Made by a program: the position numbers and the translations under genes
In this document: positions 9,875 through 18,719 of the stretch, one piece after another
Position numbering within the stretch: position 1 is the stretch's first letter
Layout: every line of letters starts with the position of its first letter
Notes under the pieces: generated by a model
What the model was told of the DNA's origin: nothing
Seen by the model: the letters and a program-made list of their open reading frames with translations, nothing else
Databases searched by the model: none
Assembly: GCF_031583595.1 (NCBI RefSeq)
Contig: NZ_CP134145.1
Span: forward strand, 2,790,001-2,854,000
Source: Thalassotalea psychrophila
Lineage (GTDB): Bacteria; Pseudomonadota; Gammaproteobacteria; Enterobacterales; Alteromonadaceae
Reading direction: 5' to 3'
Length of the DNA: 64,000 nucleotides

Positions 9875-10594
9875 ATGACAGAGCTAAACAGTTATTCATT
9901 TTCTCCTATAGGTGTAATTCACTCACCTTATAAACAAAAATTTGCTATCCCAAGACAGCCGGGGCTAGTTAGTGCTGCACATGGTAAACTTGAGTTATTG
10001 CTAGATGAAAACCAACAAGAGCTCATTCGAGATATCGAACAACATTCTCATCTTTGGTTGATTTTTGTTTTTCATGGCACTAGTGATCAAGGTTGGAAGC
10101 CATTAGTTAAAGCACCGCGTTTGGGTGGCAATAAAAAAACAGGTGTATTTGCCACTCGCTCCACTTTCAGGCCCAACCCTGTTGGAATGTCTGTGGTAAA
10201 ACTTAATGGCATTTGCAAAATCAATGGTAATTTAGCCCTTGATATTAGTGGTCTGGATTTACTTGACGGTACACCTATTTTAGACATCAAGCCTTATATT
10301 CCCTACTCTGACAATGTCACAGAGGCAAGCTCTGCTATGGCGCAAACTCCACAACAAACAGATTTGTTAATTACTTTTAATACTAAAGCTGAACAACAAC
10401 TTATTCAGGTTAACGCTGACTACTCCGATTTAAAATTATTTATTGAACAGGTATTAAGTCAAGATCCAAGACCCGCATACAAAAAGGCAAATACCGAATT
10501 ACAAGAGTACGGAATGAGCTTGTATGATTTAAACATCCGCTGGCAAATTCAAAATAATGACTGCACAGTTCTAAGCATTGAAAAGTTAACATAA
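9875..10594 (+). CDS. trmO: tRNA (N6-threonylcarbamoyladenosine(37)-N6)-methyltransferase
   Basis: TrmO (TsaA, YaeB) uses S-adenosylmethionine to methylate t6A37 to m6t6A37 in threonine tRNAs. The 239-residue protein has the TsaA beta-barrel N-terminal domain (FSPIGVIHSPYKQKFAIPRQ), the conserved RSTFRPNPVGMS segment and DLLDGTPILDIKPYIPY, then a C-terminal domain with SQDPRPAYKK. Its length matches E. coli TrmO (235). It starts 24 bases after the rcsF-like gene. The next gene but one, trhO, also modifies tRNA. Confidence 0.95.
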   Translation: MTELNSYSFSPIGVIHSPYKQKFAIPRQPGLVSAAHGKLELLLDENQQELIRDIEQHSHLWLIFVFHGTSDQGWKPLVKAPRLGGNKKTGVFATRSTFRPNPVGMSVVKLNGICKINGNLALDISGLDLLDGTPILDIKPYIPYSDNVTEASSAMAQTPQQTDLLITFNTKAEQQLIQVNADYSDLKLFIEQVLSQDPRPAYKKANTELQEYGMSLYDLNIRWQIQNNDCTVLSIEKLT

Positions 10595-10732
10595 CGTTAG
10601 ACTTGGTATAATTAAACTTTATCGGTATAATCGCGGCGCTTTCAATAAGCAAACGTTACTTAAGTAAAAGTATCATTAAAAAATAACCTAATTAGCGCCA
10701 GATTTACGTTCTGGTCAGCAAGAGGAATCACC

Positions 10733-11713
10733 ATGTCACAATTTGTAGTTTGTGCACTTTATAAGTTTGTTACCTTAGAAAACTTCGAACAACTTAGAAA
10801 ACCTATCCATAACGCTATGGAAAGCAATGATGTTAAAGGTACGTTATTAATCGCTAATGAGGGCATTAACGGTACTATCGCGGGCTCTCGTGAAGGCATA
10901 AATAATGTTTTATCTTTTTTACAAGCAGATGAGCGTTTAGCCAACTTATCCCATAAAGAATCTTTCACCGAAGAAGCCCCTTTTAAGCGCTGTAAAGTTA
11001 AGCTGAAAAAAGAAATAGTAACTATGGGTGTTGAAGGTATCGATCCTAAGCAAGTTGTTGGTACTTACGTTAAACCACAAGATTGGAACGCATTAATTTC
11101 AGATCCAGAGGTGTTACTTGTTGATACTCGTAATGATTATGAGATAGAGATCGGTACTTTTAAATACGCCGTTAACCCTGAAACTGAAACGTTCAGAGAG
11201 TTTCCACAATATGTAAAAGACAATTTAGATCCGGCCAAGCACAAAAAAGTTGCGATGTTCTGTACTGGTGGTATTCGATGTGAAAAGTCTACGGCCTATA
11301 TGAAAGAGCAAGGCTTTAACGAAGTTTATCATCTTGAAGGCGGTATTTTAAAATACCTTGAAGAAGTCCCTAAAGAAAATACGTTATGGCAAGGCGACTG
11401 CTTTGTTTTTGATGATCGTGTTGCTGTTGACCATTCTTTAGAAAAAGGCAAATACGATCAATGTCACGCTTGTCGAATGCCTATAACAGAAGAAGAAAAA
11501 CAACTTAAAGAATATGAACGTGGCGTTAGCTGTCACCGCTGTATTAACAAAGTAACTAATGAGCAACGTGCACGATATGCTGAGCGTGAAAAACAAATGA
11601 ACTTAGCCAAAGCCCGTGGTGAAAACCATATTGGTAGTGAAGTAACTAAAACAATTGAACAACGTCGCAAAGATAAAAAAGCAAAAGTGAAGCAACAACA
11701 AGAAAACGCTTAA
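10733..11713 (+). CDS. trhO: tRNA uridine(34) hydroxylase, rhodanese-type
   Basis: TrhO (YceA) performs oxygen-dependent hydroxylation of U34 to ho5U34 in some tRNAs. The 326-residue protein has an N-terminal acylphosphatase-like domain (residues 1-100), a rhodanese domain with the active-site loop [11 protein letters not shown] (Cys177, Cys183), and a C-terminal four-cysteine zinc-binding region (CHACRMP and CHRC) followed by a charged tail. Upstream 138 bases separate it from trmO, and an AGAGG ribosome site precedes the ATG. Heptad-like repeats follow the stop. Confidence 0.95.
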   Translation: MSQFVVCALYKFVTLENFEQLRKPIHNAMESNDVKGTLLIANEGINGTIAGSREGINNVLSFLQADERLANLSHKESFTEEAPFKRCKVKLKKEIVTMGVEGIDPKQVVGTYVKPQDWNALISDPEVLLVDTRNDYEIEIGTFKYAVNPETETFREFPQYVKDNLDPAKHKKVAMFCTGGIRCEKSTAYMKEQGFNEVYHLEGGILKYLEEVPKENTLWQGDCFVFDDRVAVDHSLEKGKYDQCHACRMPITEEEKQLKEYERGVSCHRCINKVTNEQRARYAEREKQMNLAKARGENHIGSEVTKTIEQRRKDKKAKVKQQQENA

Positions 11714-11715
11714 AA

Positions 11716-11820
11716 CTGTGAATACGTAGCTTCGAATACGCTGCGCTTCGATAGTTCTTTTGTTAGAAGGAACGAAGTGCCGTATTCGCAGTGGAACGTA
11801 TTCGTGATTCGTTCCTAACG
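11716..11820. repeat. Degenerate GAATACG-type repeat with partial dyads
   Basis: Directly after trhO, the unit GAATACG recurs with variants (GAATACG, TAGCTTC, GAATACG, CTGCGCT), followed by partly complementary GTATTCG copies ending in GTTCCTAAC. A closely similar stretch lies at 18650-18705 upstream of yfbR, so this is a dispersed repeat and not a gene. The arms are imperfect. Function is unknown. Confidence 0.5.
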
Positions 11821-11890
11821 CAGTTAAAGTAGATAAATTTGAATTTTTAATCAAATAGATTTATCATTGTACAAAATTTAACCAGTCAAA

Positions 11891-12109
11891 ATGATGGTAG
11901 ATATGGTCGATATTGACTCTGATAATGAACAGTTACGAGATAACTACCAAGTTACTAGTGTTGAATTTGCCCAACATATATCCCCCTTAGAATTAACGTC
12001 CTGTAATTTACCTATGAGCGAACCCCATAGCATGTGGTGGTTAAATACTCGCAGACGCTGCCATAAACATGCCACTATTAAACGCAGTTATATCCGTCGA
12101 AAACGATAA
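11891..12109 (+). CDS. Small hypothetical protein, 72 residues
   Basis: A short open frame lies between trhO and proS. It has an acidic N-terminal half and a very basic C-terminus (RRRCHKHATIKRSYIRRKR), with one SMWWLNTRRR segment. No family was recognised. Upstream there is no convincing Shine-Dalgarno sequence; Met2 or Met5 could also be the start. The downstream flank carries an inverted-repeat remnant. It could be a real small DNA- or RNA-binding protein, or chance coding. Confidence 0.35.
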   Translation: MMVDMVDIDSDNEQLRDNYQVTSVEFAQHISPLELTSCNLPMSEPHSMWWLNTRRRCHKHATIKRSYIRRKR

Positions 12110-12128
12110 ACCTTTCTTTAATTGATCA

Positions 12129-12170
12129 ATTGCCACTGAAATCTTGTACTTTGAGGTCGTACAGGTATAA
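12129..12170. repeat. Remnant end of a MITE-like element
   Basis: The stretch around CCACTGAAATCTTGTACTTT ending in ACAGGTATA matches the right end of the inverted-repeat element at 16873-17184 (CCACTGAAATCCCGCACTTT ending in ACGGGTATA), about three quarters identical over roughly 40 bases. No matching left end is visible nearby. It is probably a decayed or partial copy lying just upstream of proS. Confidence 0.55.
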
Positions 12171-12218
12171 AATACTGAAAAATTTTTTTATCACTTTATA
12201 TTTCGGAATTGTACAGCA

Positions 12219-13934
12219 ATGCGCACTAGCCAGTATCTACTTTCTACTTTAAAAGAAACACCAGCAAATGCTGAAGTTATCAGTCACCAATACATGTTAC
12301 GAGCTGGTTTAATTCGACCTGTCGCATCAGGTTTATATACTTGGCTACCTACCGGGTTAAAAGTATTAAAGAAAGTTGAAAACATCGTTCGAGAAGAAAT
12401 GGACAGAGCCGGTGCTATTGAAATGCTCATGCCTATGGTACAACCTGCCGACTTATGGGAAGAGTCTGGTCGTTGGGATGACTATGGTCCTGAATTAGTA
12501 CGATTGAAAGACAGACACAATCGCTCATTTGTTTTAGGCCCTACTCATGAGGAAGTGATCACAAAACTAATTAGCTTTGAGTTAAACTCTTATAAGCAAT
12601 TACCACTTAGCATGTACCAAGTACAAACTAAATTCCGTGATGAAATTCGTCCTCGTTTCGGTGTAATGCGTGGTCGTGAATTCTTAATGAAAGATGCTTA
12701 CTCTTTCCATTTGTCGCAAGAGTGCCTTGATACAACTTATCAGAATATGCACGCTGCTTATTGTCGAATTTTCGACAGACTAGGTTTAGATTACCGTCCT
12801 GTTATCGCAGATACAGGTTCAATTGGTGGTGATGCATCTCATGAATTTCACGTGCTTGCTGAATCAGGTGAAGATGATATCGCCTTTAGCTCTCACAGTG
12901 ACTATGCGGCTAATATTGAAAAAGCTGAAGCATTAGCACCTAGCGGTGAACGTGCCAATGGTGAAATGGGTATTAATAAAATTGCTACTCCTGATGTGCA
13001 TACTATTGAAGATGTATGTAAATTCTTTGATGTATCAGCATCTAAGGTTGCTAAAACTTTACTCGTTGTTGGTGAATGTGAAGAAGGTGAAACAGCGCCA
13101 ATCATAGCTCTTGTATTACGCGGCGATCATGATCTTAACGAAATAAAAGCAGAAAAGATTGCCGGTGTTGCTTCGCCACTAGCGTTTGCTAGCGAAGAGC
13201 AAATTACTGCTGCTGCCAATTGTGACGCTGGCTCTATTGGTCCTGTTGATTTAAACACTGCTGTTATTGTTGATCGCAGCGCGGCCCATTTAAGCGATTT
13301 TATTTGTGGAGCAAATGAAACTGGCTTCCATTTTAATGGTGCAAACTTTGATCGTGATATTAAAGATTACACCGTAGCTGATATTCGTAACGTTGTTGCA
13401 GGGGATCCGAGCCCATGTGGTAACGGTACCATAGAAATTAAACGCGGTATTGAAGTTGGTCATATTTTCCAATTAGGCGAAAAATATGCCAAAGCTATGG
13501 GCGCTGCGGTTTTAAACGACCAAGGTAAAAACCAAACCTTAACTATGGGTTGTTACGGTATCGGTGTATCTCGTATTGTTGCTGCAGCAATCGAACAAAA
13601 CAATGATGAAAACGGTATTATTTGGCCAGAAGCAATTGCGCCATTTAAAGTTGTAATCATTCCTATGAACATGCACAAATCTCATCGAGTTCATGAAACT
13701 GCCGAGCAGCTTTACAGTGACTTAAAAGCCGCGGGAATTGAAGTAATGATTGACGACCGTAAAGAGCGCCCAGGAGTTATGTTTAAAGACATGGAGCTTA
13801 TCGGCATTCCACACAGCATTATTGTTGGTGAACGTAATTTAGATAATGCAGAAGTTGAATACAAAAATCGTATTGCTGGCGACAAATCAACGCTTAAAAT
13901 TGCTGACGTATTGGATTTTATTACTAAAATCTAA
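12219..13934 (+). CDS. proS: Prolyl-tRNA synthetase, bacterial type with editing domain
   Basis: ProS charges tRNA-Pro with proline in the cytoplasm. The 571-residue class II synthetase shows motif 2 ([23 protein letters not shown] region), an inserted YbaK-like editing domain at about residues 225-385 that hydrolyses mischarged Ala-tRNA-Pro, motif 3 ([15 protein letters not shown]) and a C-terminal anticodon-binding domain. Its length equals E. coli ProS (572). It is monocistronic with a strong terminator 25 bases after the stop. A free-standing YbaK-type deacylase is encoded at 47849-48328. Confidence 0.98.
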   Translation: MRTSQYLLSTLKETPANAEVISHQYMLRAGLIRPVASGLYTWLPTGLKVLKKVENIVREEMDRAGAIEMLMPMVQPADLWEESGRWDDYGPELVRLKDRHNRSFVLGPTHEEVITKLISFELNSYKQLPLSMYQVQTKFRDEIRPRFGVMRGREFLMKDAYSFHLSQECLDTTYQNMHAAYCRIFDRLGLDYRPVIADTGSIGGDASHEFHVLAESGEDDIAFSSHSDYAANIEKAEALAPSGERANGEMGINKIATPDVHTIEDVCKFFDVSASKVAKTLLVVGECEEGETAPIIALVLRGDHDLNEIKAEKIAGVASPLAFASEEQITAAANCDAGSIGPVDLNTAVIVDRSAAHLSDFICGANETGFHFNGANFDRDIKDYTVADIRNVVAGDPSPCGNGTIEIKRGIEVGHIFQLGEKYAKAMGAAVLNDQGKNQTLTMGCYGIGVSRIVAAAIEQNNDENGIIWPEAIAPFKVVIIPMNMHKSHRVHETAEQLYSDLKAAGIEVMIDDRKERPGVMFKDMELIGIPHSIIVGERNLDNAEVEYKNRIAGDKSTLKIADVLDFITKI

Positions 13935-13958
13935 TTAAAAAATTAGTACATTTTTATC

Positions 13959-13982
13959 AAAGGGCCTAACGGCCCTTTTTTA
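13959..13982 (+). terminator. Rho-independent terminator of proS
   Basis: A perfect 8-bp stem AAAGGGCC / GGCCCTTT with a TAAC loop is followed by a run of seven T residues, 24 bases after the proS stop. Confidence 0.92.
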
Positions 13983-14023
13983 TCGCCTGCAATAAACTAA
14001 ACCTCAATAAACCAATCGAATTG

Positions 14024-14315
14024 GTATTATCCCCAATACTGTACAATAATTGACCAAGTAGTATTGATAAGAAAGTTGTCTTGGGAGGTAATACCAATTC
14101 CAATAGTTTTGTGATCTACTTTTTAGTGAGGAAAAATGGATAAATACAAGGCATAAGATTTTAAAAGTAGTTATTCTCGGCTTTGGCATCCTGCGTCGCT
14201 CTACCTGCAGCATCCATGCTTATGTACTTAAAAATTTTATAACGCCGTAGTTATTTATTTTAACCAGTAAAAATGAGCAGATAATTAATGGACTTGGTAT
14301 AAATACCAATCCCCT
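14024..14315. repeat. MITE-like inverted-repeat element (copy A)
   Basis: This 430-base gene-free stretch between proS and the next gene holds the proS terminator and then repeat DNA. From about 14091 the left end TAATACCAATTCCAATAG and TTTGTGATCT match the left end of the element at 29148 (TAATACCAGTTTGGATAAG, TTTGTGATCT), followed by a similar GTAGAAAA/AAGGCA region and a CCTGCGTCGCTCT core. The right end is ACTTGGTATA. Additional AATTGGTATT copies sit at 14030. Short reverse-strand ORFs here look like chance frames in repeat DNA. Confidence 0.6.
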
Positions 14316-14364
14316 CGTTTTCTTTGGATAACGTATTCCAAGTTCATTAATCGAGGAAATAATT

Positions 14365-14745
14365 TTGAAAAATACAATTAAAGTCATCGCCAGTTTTATC
14401 ATTCTATTTAGCTCATACAGTTATGCCGAACCAACCATCGTTGATGTTTGGCAATGTAAATTTAATGAAGGTAAAACAATGAAGGACGCTGATGCATTAA
14501 ATGATAAATGGGTCAAATTCATGAATGCCAATGTTAAAGGTGGTGGCATAGTTAGCTACAACCTAGAGCCTAGAGTCGGCAAACGAAACGTTTTTATGTT
14601 TGTCGACGTATACCCTAATATGCAGTCTTGGGCTGCAGGTGAAAATGTGATGGAAAATAGCGAAGAAGGCAAAGCCTTGTCAAAAGAGTTTAATGCTTTA
14701 GCTGATTGTTCAAGCAACAGTCTATATTCCTCAACAAAACATTAG
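14365..14745 (+). CDS. Small secreted protein of unknown function
   Basis: The 126-residue product starts with TTG preceded by an AGGAAAT ribosome-binding site. It has a clear signal peptide (KNTIKVIASFIILFSSYSYA, cleavage after YA) and a mature domain of about 100 residues containing VDVWQCKFNEGKT, FMNANVKGGG and MQSWAAGEN. The pattern of a short alpha/beta domain with dimeric-barrel character is suggestive only; no family was identified firmly. It is a single gene followed by two tandem hairpins. The likely location is the periplasm. Confidence 0.7.
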   Translation: MKNTIKVIASFIILFSSYSYAEPTIVDVWQCKFNEGKTMKDADALNDKWVKFMNANVKGGGIVSYNLEPRVGKRNVFMFVDVYPNMQSWAAGENVMENSEEGKALSKEFNALADCSSNSLYSSTKH

Positions 14746-14760
14746 TTCATCGAGGATTAC

Positions 14761-14824
14761 GTCCGAATGAATTCGGACCAACCCAAGTTCAGACCAACCT
14801 CTTTCACAGGTTGGTCTGAACTTG
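14761..14824. terminator. Two tandem perfect hairpins between convergent genes
   Basis: The first hairpin is GTCCGAA-TGAA-TTCGGAC (14761-14778). The second has 17-bp perfect arms, CAAGTTCAGACCAACCT at 14784-14800 and its complement at 14808-14824, with a 7-base loop. They separate a plus-strand gene ending at 14745 from a minus-strand gene ending at 14864. There is no strong T-run, so a terminator role is inferred from position. They may instead be a REP-like repeat related to other hairpins in the window. Confidence 0.55.
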
Positions 14825-14864
14825 CTCTTCGTTTCTAGTCTCTCGTTTCTAACTTTCTAGCTTT
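14822..14864 (-). repeat. Heptamer array after the MFS gene stop
   Basis: On the plus strand, units TCGTTTC, TAGTCTC, TCGTTTC, TAACTTT and TAGCTTT run directly up to the MFS stop codon. Read on the gene strand they are GAAACGA-type 7-mers starting at the TAA. The same heptamer family abuts the stops at 16250, 47849 and 51095. Confidence 0.7.
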
Positions 14865-16138
14865 TAACTGCCTTCTTTTATACGTTCAAAATTTGGCCTA
14901 GGCATTTTTTCCAAAATTGCGTACAAATAAATAACGAATAAGCATAGACCTGCACTGATCATAAATAACCAAGGCCCGCCCAAATGGTCGAGAATAATGC
15001 CCCCGCCTAAAGGTGCTAAAGCAAAGCCAAAGTCATAAAACGAAGAAGCACCAAAATACGCACCGCGCAGGTGATCAGGCGCCAAACGATCAATATGCAC
15101 ATTCATAGTCGGGAATAAAATTGCTTCCGCTAGTGCCATAACTATAATTGCGCCAATCCAGCCCCAAAAAAGATCGAGTGGATTAACTGATAACCAAATT
15201 TGCGATAACATCAATAAAACTAGGCCAATTTGTATACGTACAGTTAACGTCAATCTAGACATTAGCTTAAGTAAAATAAATTGCGTCGAGATAATCACTA
15301 CCGCATTGGTGAAAATCATCGAAGAAATTAACTCTAATAAATCAGGTACTTGTTGCCGAGTTAAGTATTGAATAAGTGAACTATCCATTTGCGCATAAAT
15401 AAACATGCATAAGATATTGGCAAAAATTAAACACTGCAAGAGTCTATCTTGCAGTAACACTGAAAATATTTGACTGAGACTTGCATCATCGGACTTTGGT
15501 TTTGTTGTTTCTACCGGCTGCTTAACCTGCTCAATTGTAGTGTCAATATTTACCTTGTGCTGATGAAAACCCCAGTAAAGTAATATCAATAAAAAGGCAA
15601 AAGCACCTGCAGTGATATAAAAACTCGATTGCTCACCAGTTAAGCCAAACCAAACACCTAACAAGGGCCCTACAGCACAACCAACATTAACGATAAAATA
15701 GAGCGACTGCATCGCAAGTTCTCGTGTTTTTCTATCAGAAATAATATCGCCTATCAGCGCTGACGTTAATGGTCGCCACAGAGACGTTGCAATAGAGCAC
15801 AGCGTAATAACTATTACATAGCCAGTAATGCTATCTGCTTGGGCTAATAACGAAAATGAAATGATGTATAAAATTCCACTGGTATACATCAATTTATGAC
15901 GGCCAATACGATCAGATAAAATACTACCGGCAAAACTTACTAATACAGCAATAATCGCAGCGTTAGACAAAATCAAACCAACTTGAGTCGCTGACAAAGC
16001 AAACTTTTCATACAGGATCACCGCCAGAAATGGCCAAACCATGTAGTAACTACCACGGGTAATGAATGAACCAAATAATAAAATCCACATAAGTATTGGA
16101 AATTGTTTAAATCGGTTAAGGGAAATATCGCTATGCAT
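14864..16138 (-). CDS. MFS transporter, drug-efflux-like
   Basis: The 424-residue protein has twelve predicted membrane helices in two halves with a central hydrophilic loop at about residues 200-225. The motif SDRIGRHKLMYTSG at about residues 78-91 is the cytoplasmic loop 2-3 signature of the major facilitator superfamily. The closest style is the DHA1/MdtH-like drug:proton antiporters (IDRLAPDHLRGAYFG in the second half), but the substrate is unknown. The ATG is preceded by AAAGAG. It is separately transcribed; the upstream minus-strand gene starts 702 bases away and the gap to it is short. Confidence 0.88.
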   Translation of the reverse strand: MHSDISLNRFKQFPILMWILLFGSFITRGSYYMVWPFLAVILYEKFALSATQVGLILSNAAIIAVLVSFAGSILSDRIGRHKLMYTSGILYIISFSLLAQADSITGYVIVITLCSIATSLWRPLTSALIGDIISDRKTRELAMQSLYFIVNVGCAVGPLLGVWFGLTGEQSSFYITAGAFAFLLILLYWGFHQHKVNIDTTIEQVKQPVETTKPKSDDASLSQIFSVLLQDRLLQCLIFANILCMFIYAQMDSSLIQYLTRQQVPDLLELISSMIFTNAVVIISTQFILLKLMSRLTLTVRIQIGLVLLMLSQIWLSVNPLDLFWGWIGAIIVMALAEAILFPTMNVHIDRLAPDHLRGAYFGASSFYDFGFALAPLGGGIILDHLGGPWLFMISAGLCLFVIYLYAILEKMPRPNFERIKEGS

Positions 16139-16222
16139 AACTACTCTTTACTATATTATTTTCTATTTTTGTTAATTAACACGTTATATACGTGATATTC
16201 CGATTTTGAATTGACAATGAAC

Positions 16223-16250
16223 TCGCTCTTCGTCTCTCGTTTCTAGCTTT
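16223..16250 (-). repeat. Heptamer array after the LRAT-like gene stop
   Basis: Plus-strand units TCGCTCT, TCGTCTC, TCGTTTC and TAGCTTT run directly into the stop codon of the minus-strand LRAT-like gene. The period is 7, and the unit is related to those at 14822, 47803 and 51019. Confidence 0.7.
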
Positions 16251-16840
16251 TAAGCCTCCCATCTATCCCAATAAATTTTACGATCAAAGCGTTTTGAAAG
16301 TCTTTTATTCAATTGATGAAACGTGGTGATATCTTCTTTCATGCCACTTATACACTGCCAGACAAAGCGATTACAGTTATTTTTAATTAAATCATAATCT
16401 TGGTAGTCGTATATTTGTTTTATTGCACGATCAGCGATTAAGTCATCACAAATAGCTTCACCCGTTGAGTCACAGGCAACATAAATATCGCTACCTGAAC
16501 GCTCTTGTAAAAATCGTTTGGGCGAAATTGCCTTTATTAAACCACTGCCATGCAGTTCTACTATGGTATCTTCGTCAACTAAAATACCCGTATGTTCTAA
16601 TACTCCCCCGAGGCCACAGCAAACTAATGCACCAGGACGAACAATGGCTAACGTATCATTTTTAAAAACTTCTTTAGGATATTTAGCAATACCTGAATCA
16701 TGCTTTTTAATATTGCCGCGCGTATTTATACCATCACTGTTTTCACGGTGATGATCTTGCTCATCTCGTTTTATGTCGAGCTCTTTAATTGCCGCGGCAC
16801 CTAATACTGCTGCACCAAGCCACAACAGGGGTAAAGGCAT
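16250..16840 (-). CDS. LRAT-fold (NlpC/P60-superfamily) protein
   Basis: The 196-residue product has a hydrophobic N-terminus (PLPLLWLGAAVLGAAA) and an LRAT-like domain. Candidate catalytic residues are His83 in LEHTGIL, His97 in VELHGSG and Cys156 in IKNNCNRFVWQC, the His-His-Cys order of lecithin:retinol acyltransferase relatives, which are thiol acyltransferases or hydrolases. The start at 16840 is chosen because AGAGGG lies 8 bases before it; an upstream ATG at 16867 is in frame but lacks a ribosome site. The protein is probably membrane-anchored. The reaction and substrate in bacteria are unknown. An inverted-repeat element lies immediately upstream. Confidence 0.78.
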   Translation of the reverse strand: MPLPLLWLGAAVLGAAAIKELDIKRDEQDHHRENSDGINTRGNIKKHDSGIAKYPKEVFKNDTLAIVRPGALVCCGLGGVLEHTGILVDEDTIVELHGSGLIKAISPKRFLQERSGSDIYVACDSTGEAICDDLIADRAIKQIYDYQDYDLIKNNCNRFVWQCISGMKEDITTFHQLNKRLSKRFDRKIYWDRWEA

Positions 16841-16872
16841 AATTTGAACCCTCTTTTGGAAAAACATACTCT

Positions 16873-17184
16873 ATACCCGTCGCCATTCAATATGCAGATT
16901 TCAGAGTGCTTGAGCGATTCCAATACAAGGCGTACCTATACAGTAATGGTTATTCCCTGCAACTGCTCCTGCGTTGCTCTAATATAGTACATCCGTGTAC
17001 AAACCTTGCAAATAGGTACAACGAAGTAGTGGGATTGCTCAAGCACTTCTTCGATGGGTTTAAAAGTAATTTATGCCGCGTTATTAAATTGAACAATGGA
17101 ACAACCATTCTCTAAATTCAATGCCTCGCCTAAATTACTTTTAATTCCCACTGAAATCCCGCACTTTGAATGGTGACGGGTATA
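16873..17184. repeat. MITE-like element with long terminal inverted repeats (copy B)
   Basis: The left end TATACCCGTCGCCATTCAAT pairs with the right end ATTCAATGG-like arm ending TGGTGACGGGTATA; about 34 bases pair, including GATTTCAG/CTGAAATC. Nested inside are further inverted repeats: GTGCTTGAGC(G/A)ATTCC with its complement near 17031-17046, and TAAAAGTAATTTA / TAAATTACTTTTA at 17061-17140. The nesting suggests one element inserted in, or folded around, another. It carries no transposase. It fills most of the 448-base gap between the LRAT-like gene and alaA. Confidence 0.72.
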
Positions 17185-17315
17185 TATATTATTAGTTATA
17201 TTAAAAAACTCGACAAATTTCACAAAAAATATGTCAGCAAGTGTTTCAAACGACTAGTATTTAAGTTAACTTCATGTTTTAGCATAGTATATATAACAGT
17301 AGTAAGTAGGTCGTC

Positions 17316-18533
17316 ATGAGTGAGTATTTAAAATCAAAGAAACTTTCCGGTGTGTGTTATGACATTAGAGGGGCTATTGCCAAGGAAGCCAAGCGCTTAG
17401 AAGAAGAAGGCCACAAAATACTTAAACTTAATATTGGTAACCCTGCCCCATTTGGTTTTTTAGCACCAGACGATATTTTACGAGATGTAATTCATAATTT
17501 ACCAACTGCGCAAGGTTACAGTGAATCACAAGGCATATACTCGGCACGCGTTGCTGTTATGCAGTATTACCAACAATTTGGGATGAAAAATCTAGATGTA
17601 GATAATATTTTTATCGGTAATGGCGTAAGTGAGCTTATTGTGATGGCAATGCAAGGCCTACTCAATGAAGGTGACGAGGTTCTTATTCCTGCACCAGACT
17701 ACCCATTATGGACTGCCGCGGTATCATTATCAGGTGGTACGCCTGTGCATTATAAATGTGATGAAAAAAAATACTGGTATCCGGACATCGAAGATATCAG
17801 TAGCAAAATCACCAGTAAAACTAAAGCTATTGTTCTCATCAACCCTAACAACCCAACAGGCTCTGTTTACCCAAAAGAGGTTTTAGAGCAGATTATTGCA
17901 GTAGCACAAAAACATAACCTGATTGTTTTTTCTGATGAGATATACGACAAAGTGTTATATGACGGCGCAACTCATACACCAACGGCAAGCCTAAACGAAG
18001 ATGTGCTTATTGTTACTATGGGTGGTTTATCAAAGAACTACCGCATTGCCGGCTTTAGAGCGGGTTGGATGATGCTAACAGGACCTTTACTTAGAGCAAA
18101 AAGTTATTTAGACGGTTTAACTATGTTAGCGTCAATGCGTTTATGTGCCAATGTTCCTTGCCAACACGCAATTCAAACGGCACTTGGTGGTTATCAAAGT
18201 ATTAATGAGCTTGTCGAAGAAGGCGGACGTTTAAAGGCACAAGTTGATCTTGCTCATAAAATGATTAATGAAATTGACGGATTAAGTTGTCATAAGGCAA
18301 AAGGTGCGCTGTATTTATTTGTCAAAGTCGATGGTGAAAAGCTTGGCATAGATGACGATGAACAAATGGTGCTAGATATATTACGCCAAGAAAAGATCCT
18401 GTTGGTGCAAGGCAGTGCATTTAATTTGCATGAAGGCATATATTTTAGGTTAGTATTTTTGCCGCATAGTGAAGATTTGATCCAAGCAATTAATCGCTTA
18501 AAGCATTTCTTTAGCCACTATAGTCAAAAGTAG
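17316..18533 (+). CDS. alaA: Glutamate-pyruvate (alanine) aminotransferase AlaA
   Basis: AlaA is a PLP enzyme that makes alanine from pyruvate and glutamate. The 405-residue protein has the same length as E. coli AlaA and shares long matching stretches (CYDIRG, LKLNIGNPAPFGF, NLPTAQGYS, PAPDYPLWTAAVSLS, NPNNPTG). The Schiff-base lysine is Lys240 in LSKNYRIAGFRAGW. It is followed by yfbR after 186 bases, as in E. coli. A heptamer array follows the stop. Confidence 0.96.
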   Translation: MSEYLKSKKLSGVCYDIRGAIAKEAKRLEEEGHKILKLNIGNPAPFGFLAPDDILRDVIHNLPTAQGYSESQGIYSARVAVMQYYQQFGMKNLDVDNIFIGNGVSELIVMAMQGLLNEGDEVLIPAPDYPLWTAAVSLSGGTPVHYKCDEKKYWYPDIEDISSKITSKTKAIVLINPNNPTGSVYPKEVLEQIIAVAQKHNLIVFSDEIYDKVLYDGATHTPTASLNEDVLIVTMGGLSKNYRIAGFRAGWMMLTGPLLRAKSYLDGLTMLASMRLCANVPCQHAIQTALGGYQSINELVEEGGRLKAQVDLAHKMINEIDGLSCHKAKGALYLFVKVDGEKLGIDDDEQMVLDILRQEKILLVQGSAFNLHEGIYFRLVFLPHSEDLIQAINRLKHFFSHYSQK

Positions 18534-18537
18534 GGAC

Positions 18538-18570
18538 AAGGAACTAAGGTCTAAGGACTAAGGAATTAGG
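18538..18570 (+). repeat. Heptamer array after the alaA stop
   Basis: Units AAGGAAC, TAAGGTC, TAAGGAC, TAAGGAA and TTAGG lie in tandem from 5 bases after the alaA stop. The period is exactly 7 and stop triplets TAA/TAG recur in each unit. Further on (18650-18705) is a GAATACG-type repeat like that after trhO. Confidence 0.75.
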
Positions 18571-18719
18571 TTGGTGGGACTTTTAAATCATGGATGATTA
18601 AACTTAGAATTGCCACGGATGGTATAAATTCTGTAGTCTCACTTTAGTTTCGAATATGTAGCTTTGCTACTTCTAATACGCTAGCGCTTCGAATACGTTA
18701 CCAAACCAGAGGAAAACTG

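Noticed and set aside
11603..11854. Minus-strand frame of 83 codons overlapping the trhO end
   Set aside because: It runs through the GAATACG repeat and the trhO coding end; no ribosome site and no conserved features.
14004..14402. Two short minus-strand frames between proS and the small secreted gene
   Set aside because: They fall in repeat DNA and one overlaps the signal-peptide gene on the other strand; composition does not look coding.
16906..17115. Open frame of 69 codons upstream of alaA
   Set aside because: It lies wholly within the inverted-repeat element, has no ribosome site and no recognisable protein features.
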